This document shows positions 11,801 through 24,167 of a stretch of DNA of 64,000 nucleotides, in pieces (the stretch's first letter is position 1; each line of letters opens with the position of its first letter). Both the position numbers and the translations under genes were made by a program. The notes beneath the pieces were generated by a model. The model made no database searches and was not told the DNA's origin. It saw nothing but the letters and a program-made list of their open reading frames with translations. The DNA is from Cerrena zonata (taxonomy: Eukaryota > Basidiomycota > Agaricomycetes > Polyporales > Cerrenaceae), in assembly GCA_038087015.1 (NCBI GenBank), contig JASBNA010000081.1, positions 113,403-177,402 on the forward strand, read 5' to 3'.

Positions 11801-13412
11801 TAGCTGCAACGTCAAGCTGACGTTGTTCTTCAGCCTTTAGCACCTGCTTCAGGATCCTGATTTGAATGGAAACCTTCACGGCAAAAATGGCGCAGATCAC
11901 GTCAAAATCATTGAGCGATATTCATAGTAAGATGATCTCGAAATTCACACGTACGGAAAACATATTCAAGGCGTCTTCGAGTGCTTGATCACATCCTGCG
12001 AGTTCACGTTGAATTTCGTCTCTCTTGAGGTATCGTTTAAGGAATGGTCTATGGGCTTGTTTCTTCAACAAGATGTGAACACGGGAGAAGGCACTGAGAA
12101 CAAGAGGAATACGTCAACGATACAATCCCACTAGAATCATAAGATACATACGCAACAAGGCGCTCAACAGCGCTTTCGAGCTCTTTACCCACTTTTCTCT
12201 CACCGGTCTCTAAGATTTCTTCCTGCACCGAGATTAAGATGTCGGCACAGCGTTCGGTGAGTCGGAGACAAGCAAGACGGTTCATCTGTAATGATAGATT
12301 CAGCGGTGCAACACGTAGTGACAGATCCGTGATGGCTTACGTCGACCATTTGTACTGCGTCCCAAATGGTGAGAAGGGTTCTCGCAGCAGGCTCCAAGCC
12401 AACGACGGGCACAAACTCGAGCAAGTCGACTGAAAGCTCGAGAACATCGTGAGTAACGTCGAGGGTGGTGTCAAGGGTGGCAGACAGAGCATGTAGTATT
12501 TTCTAAGCAAACAGTACAAGATCAGAAAACAGTCAGAGCTGCCGGGGATAAGTTACTCACCCCACGAGTGCGCACCCAGCCTTCAAGCTGCTCCTCGGGG
12601 ATAGTCTTCTTCTCTTTCTTTTCCCCGCCCCAGAAGTCCGTCCAGCCTGATCCAGTACTTGGGGCGGCATGTTTGCTCAATTCAACCGATCTAGCCGGAG
12701 AAGCCTCTCTGCCCGAACCACGACTAGTGAGTGACAATCGCCTCTGTCTAGCAAGCGGTGTCTCATCCCAAGGCCAGGGACGAGCCTGAGGTTCTCTTGA
12801 CCCCCACCAAGTGGATGGGACACCGTTGGGGGGTGTTTCGCTCCCTTTCACGTGATGGCGTAAAGCTGAAGTCTGCGCTGGTGAGTGACGTCGGGGAGAA
12901 ATCGAGCGCGAAGGAGTTGAATGATGACGCCCTCGAGGTCGTGCACCGCGTATAGGAAGAGGGAGACTTGCTGTCGAGTCCGCAGGCGAAACAGAGTCGG
13001 ACGATGCAGGGCTAGACACAGGCAACGAATGTGTTGACGCAATGGGGTGGGGGTGATCGGGGCGGATGGTAGAGACGGAACCTCCCCTTTTCCTATTGCT
13101 AATGCCAGAATTATCTAGCAGAGAAGGGGAGTCGGGTCTGGATGGTGGCGTGGGTGCCGGAATAGATGGCAGAGCCGGGGATCGGGATGGTGGAGATGAT
13201 GGATTCAATGGAGACGATATCTTGACCGTTGAACTCGAGTTGGAAGAAGATAGTGGGGGTGCAATTGGTGTACTAGAGGAATGAGAGGCCATGCTTGGAC
13301 GTAATGTCTTCCCTTCAAGTTTGGGGGAAGCAGAGGGGGGTGTAGGTGAAGAGTTGGGCGAGGGACGTTTGGTTATAGGCATGGCTACGAAGAGGCTGTT
13401 TATGGTTGCCAT
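8832..13412 (-). CDS. TKL-type protein kinase with helical-bundle N-terminal region
   Basis: Twelve exons (13412-12561, 12502-12341, 12285-12152, 12093-11955, 11873-10739, 10678-10514, 10461-10201, 10144-9818, 9765-9498, 9439-9246, 9185-9121, 9062-8832) sum to 3933 bases and 1310 residues with every junction in phase. Residues 1-284 are Ser/Pro-rich and probably disordered. Residues ~285-470 are a helical region (LLEFVPVVGLEPAARTLLTIW, LACLRLTERCADILISVQEE, SIQIRILKQVLKAEEQRQL) resembling the MLKL/HeLo-like four-helix domains of fungal TKL kinases. The kinase domain spans ~645-910: VAIK Lys679, HGDLKGAN with Asp770 (Gly in place of the usual Arg of HRD), DFG Asp788, APELMWG. A ~400-residue C-terminal region follows, not assigned. 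Serine/threonine kinase signalling is expected; partners and targets are unknown. Confidence 0.9.
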
Positions 13413-15130
13413 TGTCAGCTTGAAACACTGCCGCAGTATATAATATACTCTTGAACATACCTATGTGTTAAAGGACCTGAGTCAAGGTAGCTAGCGTTTC
13501 CCCAGCGCGTCCACCAAATGGATGAAATAGAGATCGGGATCACTGATTTTGGTATTGATCAAGGACCAGGATACCTCGTCCTTTATACTGCCAGTATGTC
13601 CGAAATCAGAATGCAGAGCAACAGAGACCCAGGTTGCTTTTGACAGAACAAGTGCGATGCACATGGTCATTCCCTGGTAAGTATGGAAGCGCTTACTACT
13701 ACGGTAGGTGGACTGTCACGGTACGCTGGTCGGCGGTCTAGGTCGATGTGTATTTTTATTACTTGCGGTGAACCTGGTAAACATGAGGCTTCTTGTGTTG
13801 AGATGTAGAAACATAGAGTCGAAGTTCCAGCATCGTTGTGGAGGAGCCTCTGACCATCAGGTTGTAGGTGAGTCCGATCGATCCTCAATCGCGGATGTAA
13901 AACCCGCGAGGCTCCTAGTTGACTTTGTAGATCATGCTTATTACTCTTAACATCTATGTATTGAGTGAGGATCATTATTTTGTGTTCTTTTACTTTGTTG
14001 TCGAAGCTACAACATTACTGAAAGGAAATTTAATGGGCGATTTGATACAGATGGCTTAGAAGTAGTAACTTATCATGGATTTACATTTTGGAACTAAAGC
14101 ACAATATGACTGACATGTGAATCGCAGAACCCTCCTCACAAACACGATGATAGGTGTGTTCTACTACTATGATAGCTGAAACACATGTTGATCATTGTGA
14201 TTCAGCGTATGTGTCCTGGTGCCGCTCCATATTGACCTTTGCTTATTGTGCCAGTGGGTTAACCTGACGGCGGTGTCATCAACATCAGGACCAAAAACAT
14301 ATCAAGCATATGGGACTATTGGCAACATGACCACGGTGCATAGATGCAGGTTGCTGTTAGAGCCCGAAACCGAATATAGTCACTCCGAGGCGAATTGCTA
14401 TCCAATGGTAAGTCCGAGGGCCGCTGTCCTGAGCCCCCCAAATTTGGCCCTGGTAGCCAGTGTTAAGGATCCGTCCGCACTGTTAATTTTCAGAGCGGGT
14501 CTATTCCGAACCCAGTCTTGACAGTGATACTCATACGTGATGTATTCGGTTTGAAGCTTGAAGCTAATATGAGATGGACGCATTCAAATGTTCGTCGGTG
14601 AAAATATATCGGCTACTAAGTCGACGGGTCCGACTATCAGGCTTCGGAGCGGAAAGCTAGATCTGACCAGGAACCATTCCGCCGGGATGTCTACATGTGG
14701 TTATGGGTGCTGCCCCTCTCCCTTATGTTGATTTCCATTCTTCGGCGGCGCTATGACCAAGTCGTGCATTCAAAAAGAAGCCTTAGCACAGGACGCCGAT
14801 CCTCAGTGAGGGAAAAACACACATGGACAATCGTCTCAGATGCGGTACCGTTCAACTCAACGTACTGTAAAATGTCTTGTTGGTATCGAAATCATAGTAT
14901 TTGGGTCATAGCTGCGATCTGAGCATTGGAACATGTAACACATTGTACAGAGCATAGCACACTGATACACCGACACAGGATTCTTCCTGATTTAAGAAAA
15001 ATACGATGCTGGTAGGGTTACAAGATAAGTATCATGCTGACTCGCAGCTTAGTTATCGTAGCTGGGTTATACATCTTTACATTAGGTCCCAATAAATGGC
15101 ATTGCATCGACTATCAAGCGCGACTCGGAG
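13413..15130. other. Intergenic, nothing recognised
   Basis: About 1.7 kb between the kinase start and the 3' end of the next minus-strand gene. The first few hundred bases should hold the kinase promoter. Short ORFs (for example 14219-14521 and 14695-14922, plus strand) lack domain signatures and consistent splice partners. Confidence 0.4.
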
Positions 15131-16267
15131 TCAGCAGCAGCAGCAACACCATTGAGCCAGGAAGTGAGTAAAACCTGCCCAGCATTGTACACGCTGTTGC
15201 CCTTTTAGTTCGTCATGACTGGGAGGCCATGTATGAGTATTTGTAGCAATTGGTGATGGTCCCAATGCATTGAACTCGTTCGTATTTGAGCCTTGGTGCT
15301 TCGACTGCAGATTAGCTTGAGGGACAAGTGTGGGCTGTTCAGAGCTGCGCGTCGAATGATGACTAGAACGGCTAGCTCGGCCGACTCGGCTTTCAGGAAT
15401 ATTGTCTTCAATGACAGGCTGGGGCAGAGGGGATTCTAGTACTGGCAATACATGTGATTTTGTATGAATTTGAAAGAGCACCGCACGTCAGGATGGCATG
15501 AGGGTCAGAAAATGAATGATTATTCCACTTACCCCGATTTGACACAATGCTTTCTCGATTTGGCAATGTCATCTCCTCGGATGGCAATGGCAGTGAATTT
15601 GAAGCAATAACTGCTCCATCATCCAGGTCCTTTGTGCAATCCGTCGGTGACGAGGTCATAGGCATTGCGAGACAATGGACACTTTTGCATTGTATTGAGG
15701 GGTCGCTAGTTACTAGCTGGTGATCGGCCACGGGAGTAAACACGATGGGAGCCTCATGTACGTCGTGACTCTCGCTCGGTCGATTCGTAGCGTCGGGTAC
15801 TTCGGTACCATCAAGTTACACTCTGATCCACTTTTAACATTGTAGATACTTACCAGAATGGGAAGACGTCATTGTTTCTACATCGCTATGCTCATCAGAA
15901 CTTCCTTCTGAATTAAAGCTATTAAACAGGTCTCGGAGGCTATCCACATCGCGGAATAAATCTTGCAGGCCCGATGAAGAACAAGTAGGTTCGATACCAT
16001 CGTTAGTGGAGATCGCAGATTCTGGATAACCGAAAGGAGTGCTCTATAAGTATCATTTGATAGTTCTGAGTATATAAACGAGAAACCGTACGCACTGCGT
16101 TTAAGTCTCAAAGGCTCAGTAACAGGTTCCTGTGTCAACGGGACATCGTCATACGAGACTAGATTCTTGTGAGAAACGGAGGGAATTTCGCTTTGACCAT
16201 TATCTGGAGGAGGTATTCCTATAGTAAGGAATGACTCCATCCCATTCAAATCGGTGAGATGATCCAT
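15131..16267 (-). CDS. Hypothetical protein ending in a cysteine run
   Basis: Four exons can be followed on the minus strand from ATG 16267: MDHLTDLNGMESFL...LKR; then GYPESAISTNDGIEP...DVETMTSSHS; then VPDATNRPSESHDVH...ESIVSNR; then LESPLPQPVIEDN to the stop at 15131. Junctions use GTACGG/AG, GTAAGT/AG and GTAAGT/AG sites and keep frame. The protein is rich in Ser, Thr, Pro and acidic residues with no recognisable fold. It ends WAGFTHFLAQWCCCC, four cysteines at the extreme C-terminus that could be lipid-modified. Function unknown. Confidence 0.55.
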
Positions 16268-16845
16268 CAGTTTATCGGTTTCGACAAGAACCGACGCTAC
16301 GTGGTGTCAGGAATTTAAGCTGTATGAGAGGGAACATTCTCGTCGCGTGAAACACATGAACGTCACACGAGCTGAATCCTGATCATAAATGGAAGCTGGG
16401 ATATGAAAGTGCAGAACGCTGTTTGTGCGAGATAAAACTGCGTGTAGACAGTATGGCTTTCTTCACGCTGGGGCCTCGAGGACCACGCATAGCCTGGGTC
16501 TGGGTTGTCGAAAGTAGGAATATATCATCAAGCACCATGGCTCATAACTTTGTATATCGAGTTAGTACCGAGGTTCTTGAAAAAAGCAATCACTCGTGCC
16601 ACTAGCAGAGGGTAAGTCGTGGTGCAAGTATCAGAATCGCAATATTCAGTAATGTCAAGGCGTTAATGGAGTTAACGGAGCTGATGACCATGTGGGAGCC
16701 ACGTGGGCCGATATTGACTGGTCCGACCCAAACAATATGCTAATCTACATAGCATCTCTACATCTACACTATCTACACACAATCTCTCACGTCGGGGGCA
16801 CTACTCCGTCTTTTTTGGTTTCTCATAGGGTACTCCATCAGTACA

Positions 16846-16853
16846 TATAAAAA
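16846..16853 (+). promoter_or_regulatory. TATA box of the GPI-anchored protein gene
   Basis: TATAAAAA lies 100 bases upstream of the ATG at 16953. A pyrimidine-rich tract lies between them, as in strongly expressed fungal genes. Confidence 0.6.
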
Positions 16854-16952
16854 GAGCAACAGATTGCGACGATGTCTATGTAGAACCACTAGAATACTCT
16901 ACCCCTCGCTCTTTTACCCTCCTTTGAATTTTAGATACCTCTGACTTAAGCC

Positions 16953-17828
16953 ATGATACTCGCTATCCTCCCACTGATCACATTCTTTATTCCAGGTATC
17001 ATATTGAGTGCAAGTGCACAAAATGTTACTGTCGGCAGTAACAACACGTCGCAAATCACTTTTGGAGGAGGGGCTGGTGATGCATCCATTTGTAAGATCG
17101 ATCCGGATGGGAAAGTCAGCCCTGGGCAGCCAGGTAGGGTAGGAGTCTACTTACATCGCGTTCTTAAAAAACTTAAGAGCAAGTAACTTCTGGCAGGTTG
17201 TTACAACGCTCCTTCAATGTGCACATCTTCAGTCGCTATGGGCCAAAGTGCCGACGGTTTCGCGTCCTGGAAATTCAAAGGTGCCCCACCATGTTTGTTT
17301 TCATCACGACCCGATATTCTGACACCCAATCTAGGCTCTGCGTTGTACATAACTGCTCTTCTTGACTCCGAGTCACCGGAGTTCACTGTCACCATTGACG
17401 GTAACAGCACTGACGCAGACGGGGCGCGCCCGGGGACTATTCCCTTCGATTGTTTTACTCTCTTTTCCACAGCTGGATTGGATCCGAATGTGGAGCACAC
17501 AGTAAATTTGACGATTAAAGGGCCCTCTCCGAATAGGAACATGACTTTCCAACCGTCCACGATATTTTCGCTAGTGAATTATACGTATGTCCTTTCATCC
17601 GTCCAACACAATAGACTGTATAAGCGTACTGAGAAATGTGTCTCTGTCAAAAGCTATACCACCAGTGATGGAACCAACACTACTACGACGAGTACTAGTT
17701 CTGGAAGTAGCCCGAGTCCATCATCTTCTACAACGGGAAACAATTCTGCTGCTCTTGAACATGCACAGGTTCCCGGTATTCTGTCTGCATTCGTACTCGC
17801 CACGATTGCTTTGATGAGTATGGTATAA
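16953..17828 (+). CDS. Secreted GPI-anchored surface protein
   Basis: Three exons (16953-17133, 17197-17584, 17654-17828) give 744 bases and 247 residues in phase. The start ILAILPLITFFIPGIILSASA is a clear signal peptide. The middle is an extracellular beta-rich region with several N-x-S/T sites (NVTVGSNNTS, GNSTD) and a CYNAPSMC pair. The end is a Ser/Thr-rich stalk (TNTTTTSTSSGSSPSPSSST), then a hydrophobic tail (GILSAFVLATIALMSMV) with no charged residues after it: a GPI-attachment signal. The layout matches the many cell-wall or plasma-membrane proteins of unknown function in Agaricomycetes. No enzyme motif is seen. Confidence 0.82.
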
Positions 17829-20285
17829 CTTCGATAGTTTGTAAGGGATGTCTAGGTGATATTTATGATATTTATATCGGAAGACCGAGCCGCATATTAC
17901 TAAAGCTACTGCTTATACGAACGGGCTGCAGTCTACGAATGCGATCTGCAATTTGGACTTTCTGCTGTAAAAACATATCCACCCAGCTCATAATTCTTTT
18001 ACTATGCGTCTATCTACTCAAGAGACTAAGTATGATAATCAGAATTTCTGGTCGCGTACATTCGAAGTGGTACAATCGTGACTTGAGTCACGGACTCACT
18101 GTACGACGAGTCTATGTGACGCGTTACGCTGCACGGTCATGCGCGTGACACCGATTCTATCATCACCGCGGTGCAGCTTGACCTGCAATTGTGTCGTCCG
18201 AGTCGCGGGATGACGAAGTGGAAGAGTAAGTAATACTGCTGGATAATTTGCTAAGCCAACCTCTCAGATTCTACGGACTTCAGCAAGGTTAACTGGCCTC
18301 TCGAACTTGAACCGATCAATAAACTGCTCTTCCCTCATGATCATCCGTCTACTCTGGCATATTATGGAAACACCCTCCCAGTCCCTAGCTCCGATGCATA
18401 CGTCTTAAGGAACTAACCAATGTATGGTCGCATGTATCCTTACAAGATTCTCTCCACAACGAACGTGGGGTGTGTAGGGGGATGCTTTGAAGGCAACGAT
18501 GTTGTACCCTCCATATCTCAACCTAGTTTCTCTTCGTATTCCATCTCGAGGACGTTGATGCACTGTACCTTCTAGACGGTTCTATATCTTCGTTGGCTGT
18601 GTGGCCTGGATCCAAGGTTCGAGGCTCGCTGTTTCGGTCAGAATCTACCTATCTATATTGATGTTATCTATACGGTCAACCTCACACCGCGATATCTCTT
18701 CCGTACTAGGTGCGCAGCGAAGGTCTGACCTTCAGCGAAAATCTTCCTCGAAAGCGGCTCATCCCGAAGGAAGTTGTCATTTAAAGGTTCGTTCTTTCAC
18801 CCTTCAATGTCATCAACTAATGTTACCCGTGCTTCCAACGCCCTCTGTGATCCCCGTATTGAGTTCCAACATTGTGGCTAGGTAGCAACTGTACGAATCT
18901 CGGTCCTGTACATGACAGGTCCTCTACGAACTCGCCATAAGGAAAGGATACAGATTCCTTGAAGTCAGGAATATATGTGTTGTGAGTTTACTGTGGTCCG
19001 TATCTAGACACTAGCTCTTCTCACTATGAGGCTTTATTGAAAGGTAGCCGCAAGGAGAGACCTTACTCCTAAGGCCTATACATGAGCTGTCCACATGGCG
19101 CGGTACCTAGGGTGTACAAGGACCGTGCTTACTTAGTACTCCATGAACGCGGTCGAACAGACGATCATTCATCGTAACAGGGACTGCGAGGCGATCTGTC
19201 AACGCTTCTGCTCCAACAGCTCTAGATTGTTGTTCGTTGCTCCACAATCCGATCATGTCATCCCGCAAGGTATTCGTTCATCTTCTTGACGCTGATGATT
19301 CTCCTGGATCCTTGATAATGCAAATCCTTGGCAATGTTGCGTTTCTGGCTTCTGGCAGCGAGATGTGCACCGCGTCGCGAATATGACAATTGAACGGCTT
19401 GAAGGAGCGATTCCATTGGATGGAACATCCCATCCTTTCTATCAATGCATTGTCCTCCGAACAAAGGTTCCGCTTCTTTCTCTATCCGGCTATCTTTCTA
19501 TTCTCTCGAAGACAGTTAGAATCACACAAGCTTTCATACCACAAGACTATAGGTATGCCCCGGGACGTCCTTTATTCTAGAAGTGTAACAATAACGTTTC
19601 AGTCTATCTGAGAAAGCTTTAACCTCGTGTTACACCTTCCACGGTCTTCCTCGGTAGTAGGTCTTGTCGTACGAGGAACATTTCCAGTTCCCTCGAACTG
19701 CTTCAGCGCTCTGCCTGTCTACGGGAGTCGACGTTGTGTTCACAGCATGAGCTTGCTACGCTCCAAGGCACATCGACGGACATTTCAAAGCCTCAGGTTA
19801 TCCTGCTTCTATTTCCAACCCTACCACATTGGTACACGGAACGCTGGCCCATGAAGAAGGCATATGACAGATTCTAGTCTTCTGAGAAATGCTTAGGACC
19901 GCATTGGCACCCTTCTCGGTTACGCCTGAATCCCATGGAAGGACGTCTTTTCTTCATTCATTCCCGTTTAGGGAATTGATTGTTCCGTCAGCCATTTCTA
20001 TGCTATATCTCGAGAGTTCACCTCGGTGGTTTTATGTGCTAGATCACAGTCCCTTAGATCTTCCCTATCCTCGAACCCTCTGCACCCTTTGACAGTTGCG
20101 ACTGACAGATCTTCGCGCATTTTACACATACAGCTACGAATGAATTAGCCCCAACAAAGGAATAAATGTCCTCCAAGGCAAAGATACGCGAAAGGCGTCA
20201 TATTCAACGTCTTTCGGATCATTCATCTCACAATTCACACAAGAGGTATATTCTTTTGGGACCATATACACACCTTCGTTGAAGG
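17829..20285. other. 2.5-kb stretch without a recognisable gene
   Basis: Short ORFs appear on both strands, none above ~100 codons, with no consistent exon chain, no terminal repeats I could match and no rRNA or tRNA signature. It may be ancient transposon or gene debris. The last ~100 bases hold the promoter of the next gene. Confidence 0.4.
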
Positions 20286-20292
20286 TATAAAA
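20286..20292 (+). promoter_or_regulatory. TATA box of the small secreted protein gene
   Basis: TATAAAA, 103 bases upstream of the ATG at 20389, in the expected window for a fungal core promoter. Confidence 0.6.
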
Positions 20293-20388
20293 GGATGCGA
20301 GTAGCATTGGTTCAACCCAACGCTCTCATCGACAGGATCATAGCGTATCTTCCAATCCACAGCAGACTCGTCACTCCTTATCATCAAT

Positions 20389-21142
20389 ATGTTCTTCTCT
20401 GCTAAACTAATCTTCCCCGTCTTCGCTGCCTTCAGCATTGCAGCCACTGCATTCGCTTCCCCTGCCGTCGCCCCCGTTGGTGTTGCCGACATTGCCAAGA
20501 GGCAGAGCACTGACGTGGTGAACGATCTTCAAAGCTTCCAATCCACTGTGACTCCTTTGATTGACCAATTGAGTGAGTCTTGTATATTTTCATTATATTT
20601 TTTCACTCTTTTCCCTGACATTATCGCGATTATTTAGGTCAAGCTGCTGCCACAGGGTCCAATACTGACTCCTCTTTCAACCAACTTACCTCTGCTTTCA
20701 CCGACTCCACCAACCATTTCAAGGGCAAGAAGCCCGGTGTTATTGCTGACGTTGACGTCGTCATCGTCGTCGATGTCGTCGTGGATATTGTTCTCGTATG
20801 TGCTACCTCTTGCGGAATGCTGGTCGCATGAATTTAACTTTTATTCATAGAAATTAGTTGTTGTTATCTCCAAGTTCCCTCTCCTCGACGTGTTTCTGAA
20901 CGGGAAGGTTGATGTCTTCCTAAGTGCTTGGCTCTCCGCTTTGGAGGTTTTGCACCCTGGAATCGGGCCCAAAGTTGGCAAAGGGTGCGTATTATCATTG
21001 TGTCGCGAAGCAGTCGTTGATTTAATTGTTTTACCGCTACAGCATCCCCACCGCTGGCCTCTCCATCTTCGCCTTGCTCAAGCTGGTACTCTCTGCCAAG
21101 GTCCTCGCTATCGTGGATATTCTCGGCATCGTCGTCTTGTAA
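20389..21142 (+). CDS. Small secreted hydrophobic protein
   Basis: Four exons (20389-20572, 20638-20795, 20851-20984, 21043-21142) give 576 bases and 191 residues in phase. It starts with a signal peptide (FFSAKLIFPVFAAFSIAATAFASP), followed by a KRQS site that could be a dibasic processing point. An amphipathic helix (DVVNDLQSFQSTVTPLIDQL) comes next, then an unusual Val/Asp-rich run (VDVVIVVDVVVDIVL). The C-terminal half is strongly hydrophobic (LDVFLNGKVDVFLSAWLSAL, GLSIFALLKLVLSAKVLAIV, DILGIVVL). Such proteins are common and lineage-specific in mushrooms; the role is unknown. The TATA box at -103 suggests regulated or high expression. Confidence 0.75.
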
Positions 21143-22325
21143 ACGAGATGCACGAGCGATGCACAGCGCTGTTCGTTGGTTACTGGTTCGTGCGATGACA
21201 AGAAGAGAACCATTCGACGTAGACTACGCTCGGCATGACAGCTTAATATTTTAGACTGGGAGTTTGGACTTGTTATATAATTGTTGATACGATCTGTGTA
21301 TCACCAAATGGTGCTGAGAAATTGTGGATGTGAATGATTATATTTACCTTGCGGGTGTCTAGAAAATCAATCCTTAGATTGCTGGTGGAATCATTTCCAT
21401 ATGACGAAAAGAGACACTCTAGATTACGAGTTGTTATATCTTTAATCCTCAGAACTCTATCGTCCTTGGAAGCTTAGACAATGCCTCCCCTTCGTGCGGC
21501 CCTTTCTTGACAAATTGAAGAACGTAGGCATAACCTGTCAGCTTCGCTACGAAGAAGCCCGCCCTCCGCGATGACATTTAATATAATACATTTCAAATGC
21601 ATGTCAAGATGCTTAGAACTCTCTCTACGGATATAGCGCATGCGGTGAGCTGCTGGGTGCTATCTCAGGGCGGCATACCAGATAGACCTGAAGGTCCGAC
21701 ATATCTCCCTCTCAAGCTCTCGGGAAAAAGGGCTTATATAACAGGGAAAAAACTAGGATAAGAGCAGAAAAAGCAAGTTTAGCATCTGGAGACACTGTAG
21801 CACCTTCCATGTCGATCCAAGGTTCGAATGATGTATTACGATATCTTGTCTCCTACAGGCCGAACATCGTTCTGCCTTCTAGTAGCGTGAGTTCCTAGAG
21901 TAGAACAGTCGAAATGGTCGCGGCATGTCCTTAGCAGCCCTAGTAAGAAGTGAGAATCATTGACTGAGCGACCCTACGGTCATCGATTGACATCTGCTCG
22001 TAAGTTTGATATCTAGCCTAAAATAGGAACGCCTCTCACAAATGACCGAATTCAAATTGACTTGCGGACCATGTCTCAAAGTGTATATGGGAACCATACC
22101 ATGGCTGTATGAGTCTGTATCACAAATGGTACGATGTCATACATTCGTTTCCTTTACGACCCGGATGGTACTTTATCTGGGACCAATCTGTACACACATC
22201 CTTTCGAGTACATAAACGGTGGTAGAGTCATATTTATACAAGCCTGCCGTATGCATTGATGATTTTTTCGTGTATTATTTACATTGTTTTGATTGCCTTG
22301 ATCGAACTTGGCTTGGGAGGAGCAT
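21143..22325. other. Intergenic, nothing recognised
   Basis: About 1.2 kb between the secreted-protein gene and the convergent GST gene, AT-rich in places. No coding pattern found on either strand. Confidence 0.4.
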
Positions 22326-23144
22326 TTAAGCTCCGTCCTTGACTGCTTGCCAAGCGGGGCGGGAAACGATCTCGTTCCACCACCTAAAATGGAGAAGTTA
22401 AAGACTAGACAATAAATGAGCGAGACATCTAAAACCGACCTAGTGACATTGGGACGCTTCTCGTTCACAAGGGTGTCGGCAAACCCAGCATTGGCAACGA
22501 CATAGCCGTAGGGAAGGTGGAAGATATCAGCAAGGGTGATTTCCTATTGGGTTGACAATCAGTTACATTCAGAGGAAGAGATAGTAACTAAATAATACTC
22601 ACATCTCCAGCGAGATATTTGCTCTTGCTAAGGATGACTTCGTAGGCTTCGAGCTTAGCGTTGAGAAGGCCAACGTGTTTCGCAAGGGTCTCTTCGTTGG
22701 CGGTAAGACCTAGCATTCTACAAATGGAATGTTAGATATAGCAGCTCTCAATTCGATAGTACTGTCTACTTACGGCGCGAAAACCTTCTCGAAAGCGATC
22801 GTAGCAGCATGGACATCGAAGTTAGATGCCTCGACGCTAGCGGCTTGCTCGAACTTGGCCAACTTCTTGGCATCGGTGGGGATCAGACCCGACTTGGCAC
22901 CGTATTGTTGAACAAGGTAACGACCAATGGCACGGCTCTCGTAAAGCTCGAAGTTATCGTTGGCATCGTCGACGATGTAAGGGACTTGACCAAAGGGCTG
23001 GTGTTCGAGGAAGGCGGGGGCCTTGTGCTCACCCTTGGAAAAATCGATCGGATGGAGGACGTACTCGACACCGACCTCCTTGGCTACGGCAGCAACTCGA
23101 CGAGTGCAGGTAGAGAAGGTAACACCGTAAATGTGGATTGTCAT
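22326..23144 (-). CDS. Glutathione S-transferase, phi-like
   Basis: Four exons (23144-22774, 22717-22603, 22543-22440, 22383-22326) give 648 bases and 215 residues. The N-terminal thioredoxin fold starts MTIHIYGVTFSTCTRRVAA and has the cis-proline strand FGQVPYIVDD followed by ELYESRAIGRYLV, the glutathione-binding ESRA motif. The C-terminal helical domain includes EITLADIFHLPYG and WWNEIVSRPAW, which are diagnostic. The enzyme conjugates glutathione to electrophiles in the cytosol and so detoxifies. Serine in the N-terminal STCT segment is the likely catalytic residue by analogy with phi-type enzymes. Confidence 0.93.
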
Positions 23145-24167
23145 CTTGGTGGGGATTTTCGAGGCGACTGGGAAGGCTTATGTGTATGGGAAGACGATGG
23201 GAAGTGTTTGGTGAAAAGGATGTCGAATAAATGCATTCTTATTTATAGATTGAACCGAAGGCTCAAGATGTCCAAATCTCAATGCCAAAAGAAAGAGAGG
23301 CAACCATCAACTTGATCAAGTTCACACATTGCACTTCGCGTGAACTAGGGTAATCGAGGATAATCGATCTTGCTTCGATCGTGTCATGCACAACCCGTCC
23401 TGCTGACAAACCGAACACCAATATTTTTCAGCGTCGTCATCCAAGGCACGTAAGGGAGTGGTATGAATGTACTTATAACTTAAACTATCCTTGTAGGTAA
23501 CCCGTTAAACTCTGTGCAGAAACCTATCATTACGTGTCATACACTACATTAGCGTCCATATATTAGTAATCTTACTATAGCATACCACATACAGTAATTA
23601 TTTGTAGGGCAAGGTGTATGGTAGCTGACATATGGATACTCATACCTTACAAATCATTAGTCTCAGTTGCTGACTACACATCCCTTCGGATGATAGTCGA
23701 TCCAAACCCGGTATATAACAACTTCCACGCCACTAATCAAAATAGCTATACCTTCCAATTATAGATAATTGTCTAGATTGATTTGTATCAGGATCAGAAA
23801 TCTTATGTACCTCTGGCGATGCATGCATCGATGTTGAAGAATGTGTACTACTTACTCTGTAAGTCATCAGAGCACAGCCGATCCTTAGATTGAATGACAG
23901 CTTTGACCTCCACTATTGACCAGAAGCGCGTAGGGTCACGATCTCCGACCCTTTGAGTGAGCCTGTCCGTCATTAGGGAGATTTTTTTTAAAATAGAACA
24001 CTTAGAAAAACAGAATGATACACATAATGCTCTACGGCTCGGTATACTCCGTCAGAATGGCTCAGCCCAATGTTGTTGCTATCGGATACCTTGAGACTCT
24101 GAGAGCAATCATATTACGTTTCAAACTTCACCTAGAAGGAGTATTAGTACAATCAGACCGACCGATC
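23145..24167. other. Intergenic, nothing recognised
   Basis: About 1 kb upstream of the GST gene and downstream of the first BTB gene. No coding pattern or repeat was identified. Confidence 0.4.

Noticed and set aside
18601..18885. tRNA-like B-box (GGTTCGAGGC) and a small ORF
   Set aside because: No A-box or cloverleaf could be built around it, and the ORF has no protein-like features.
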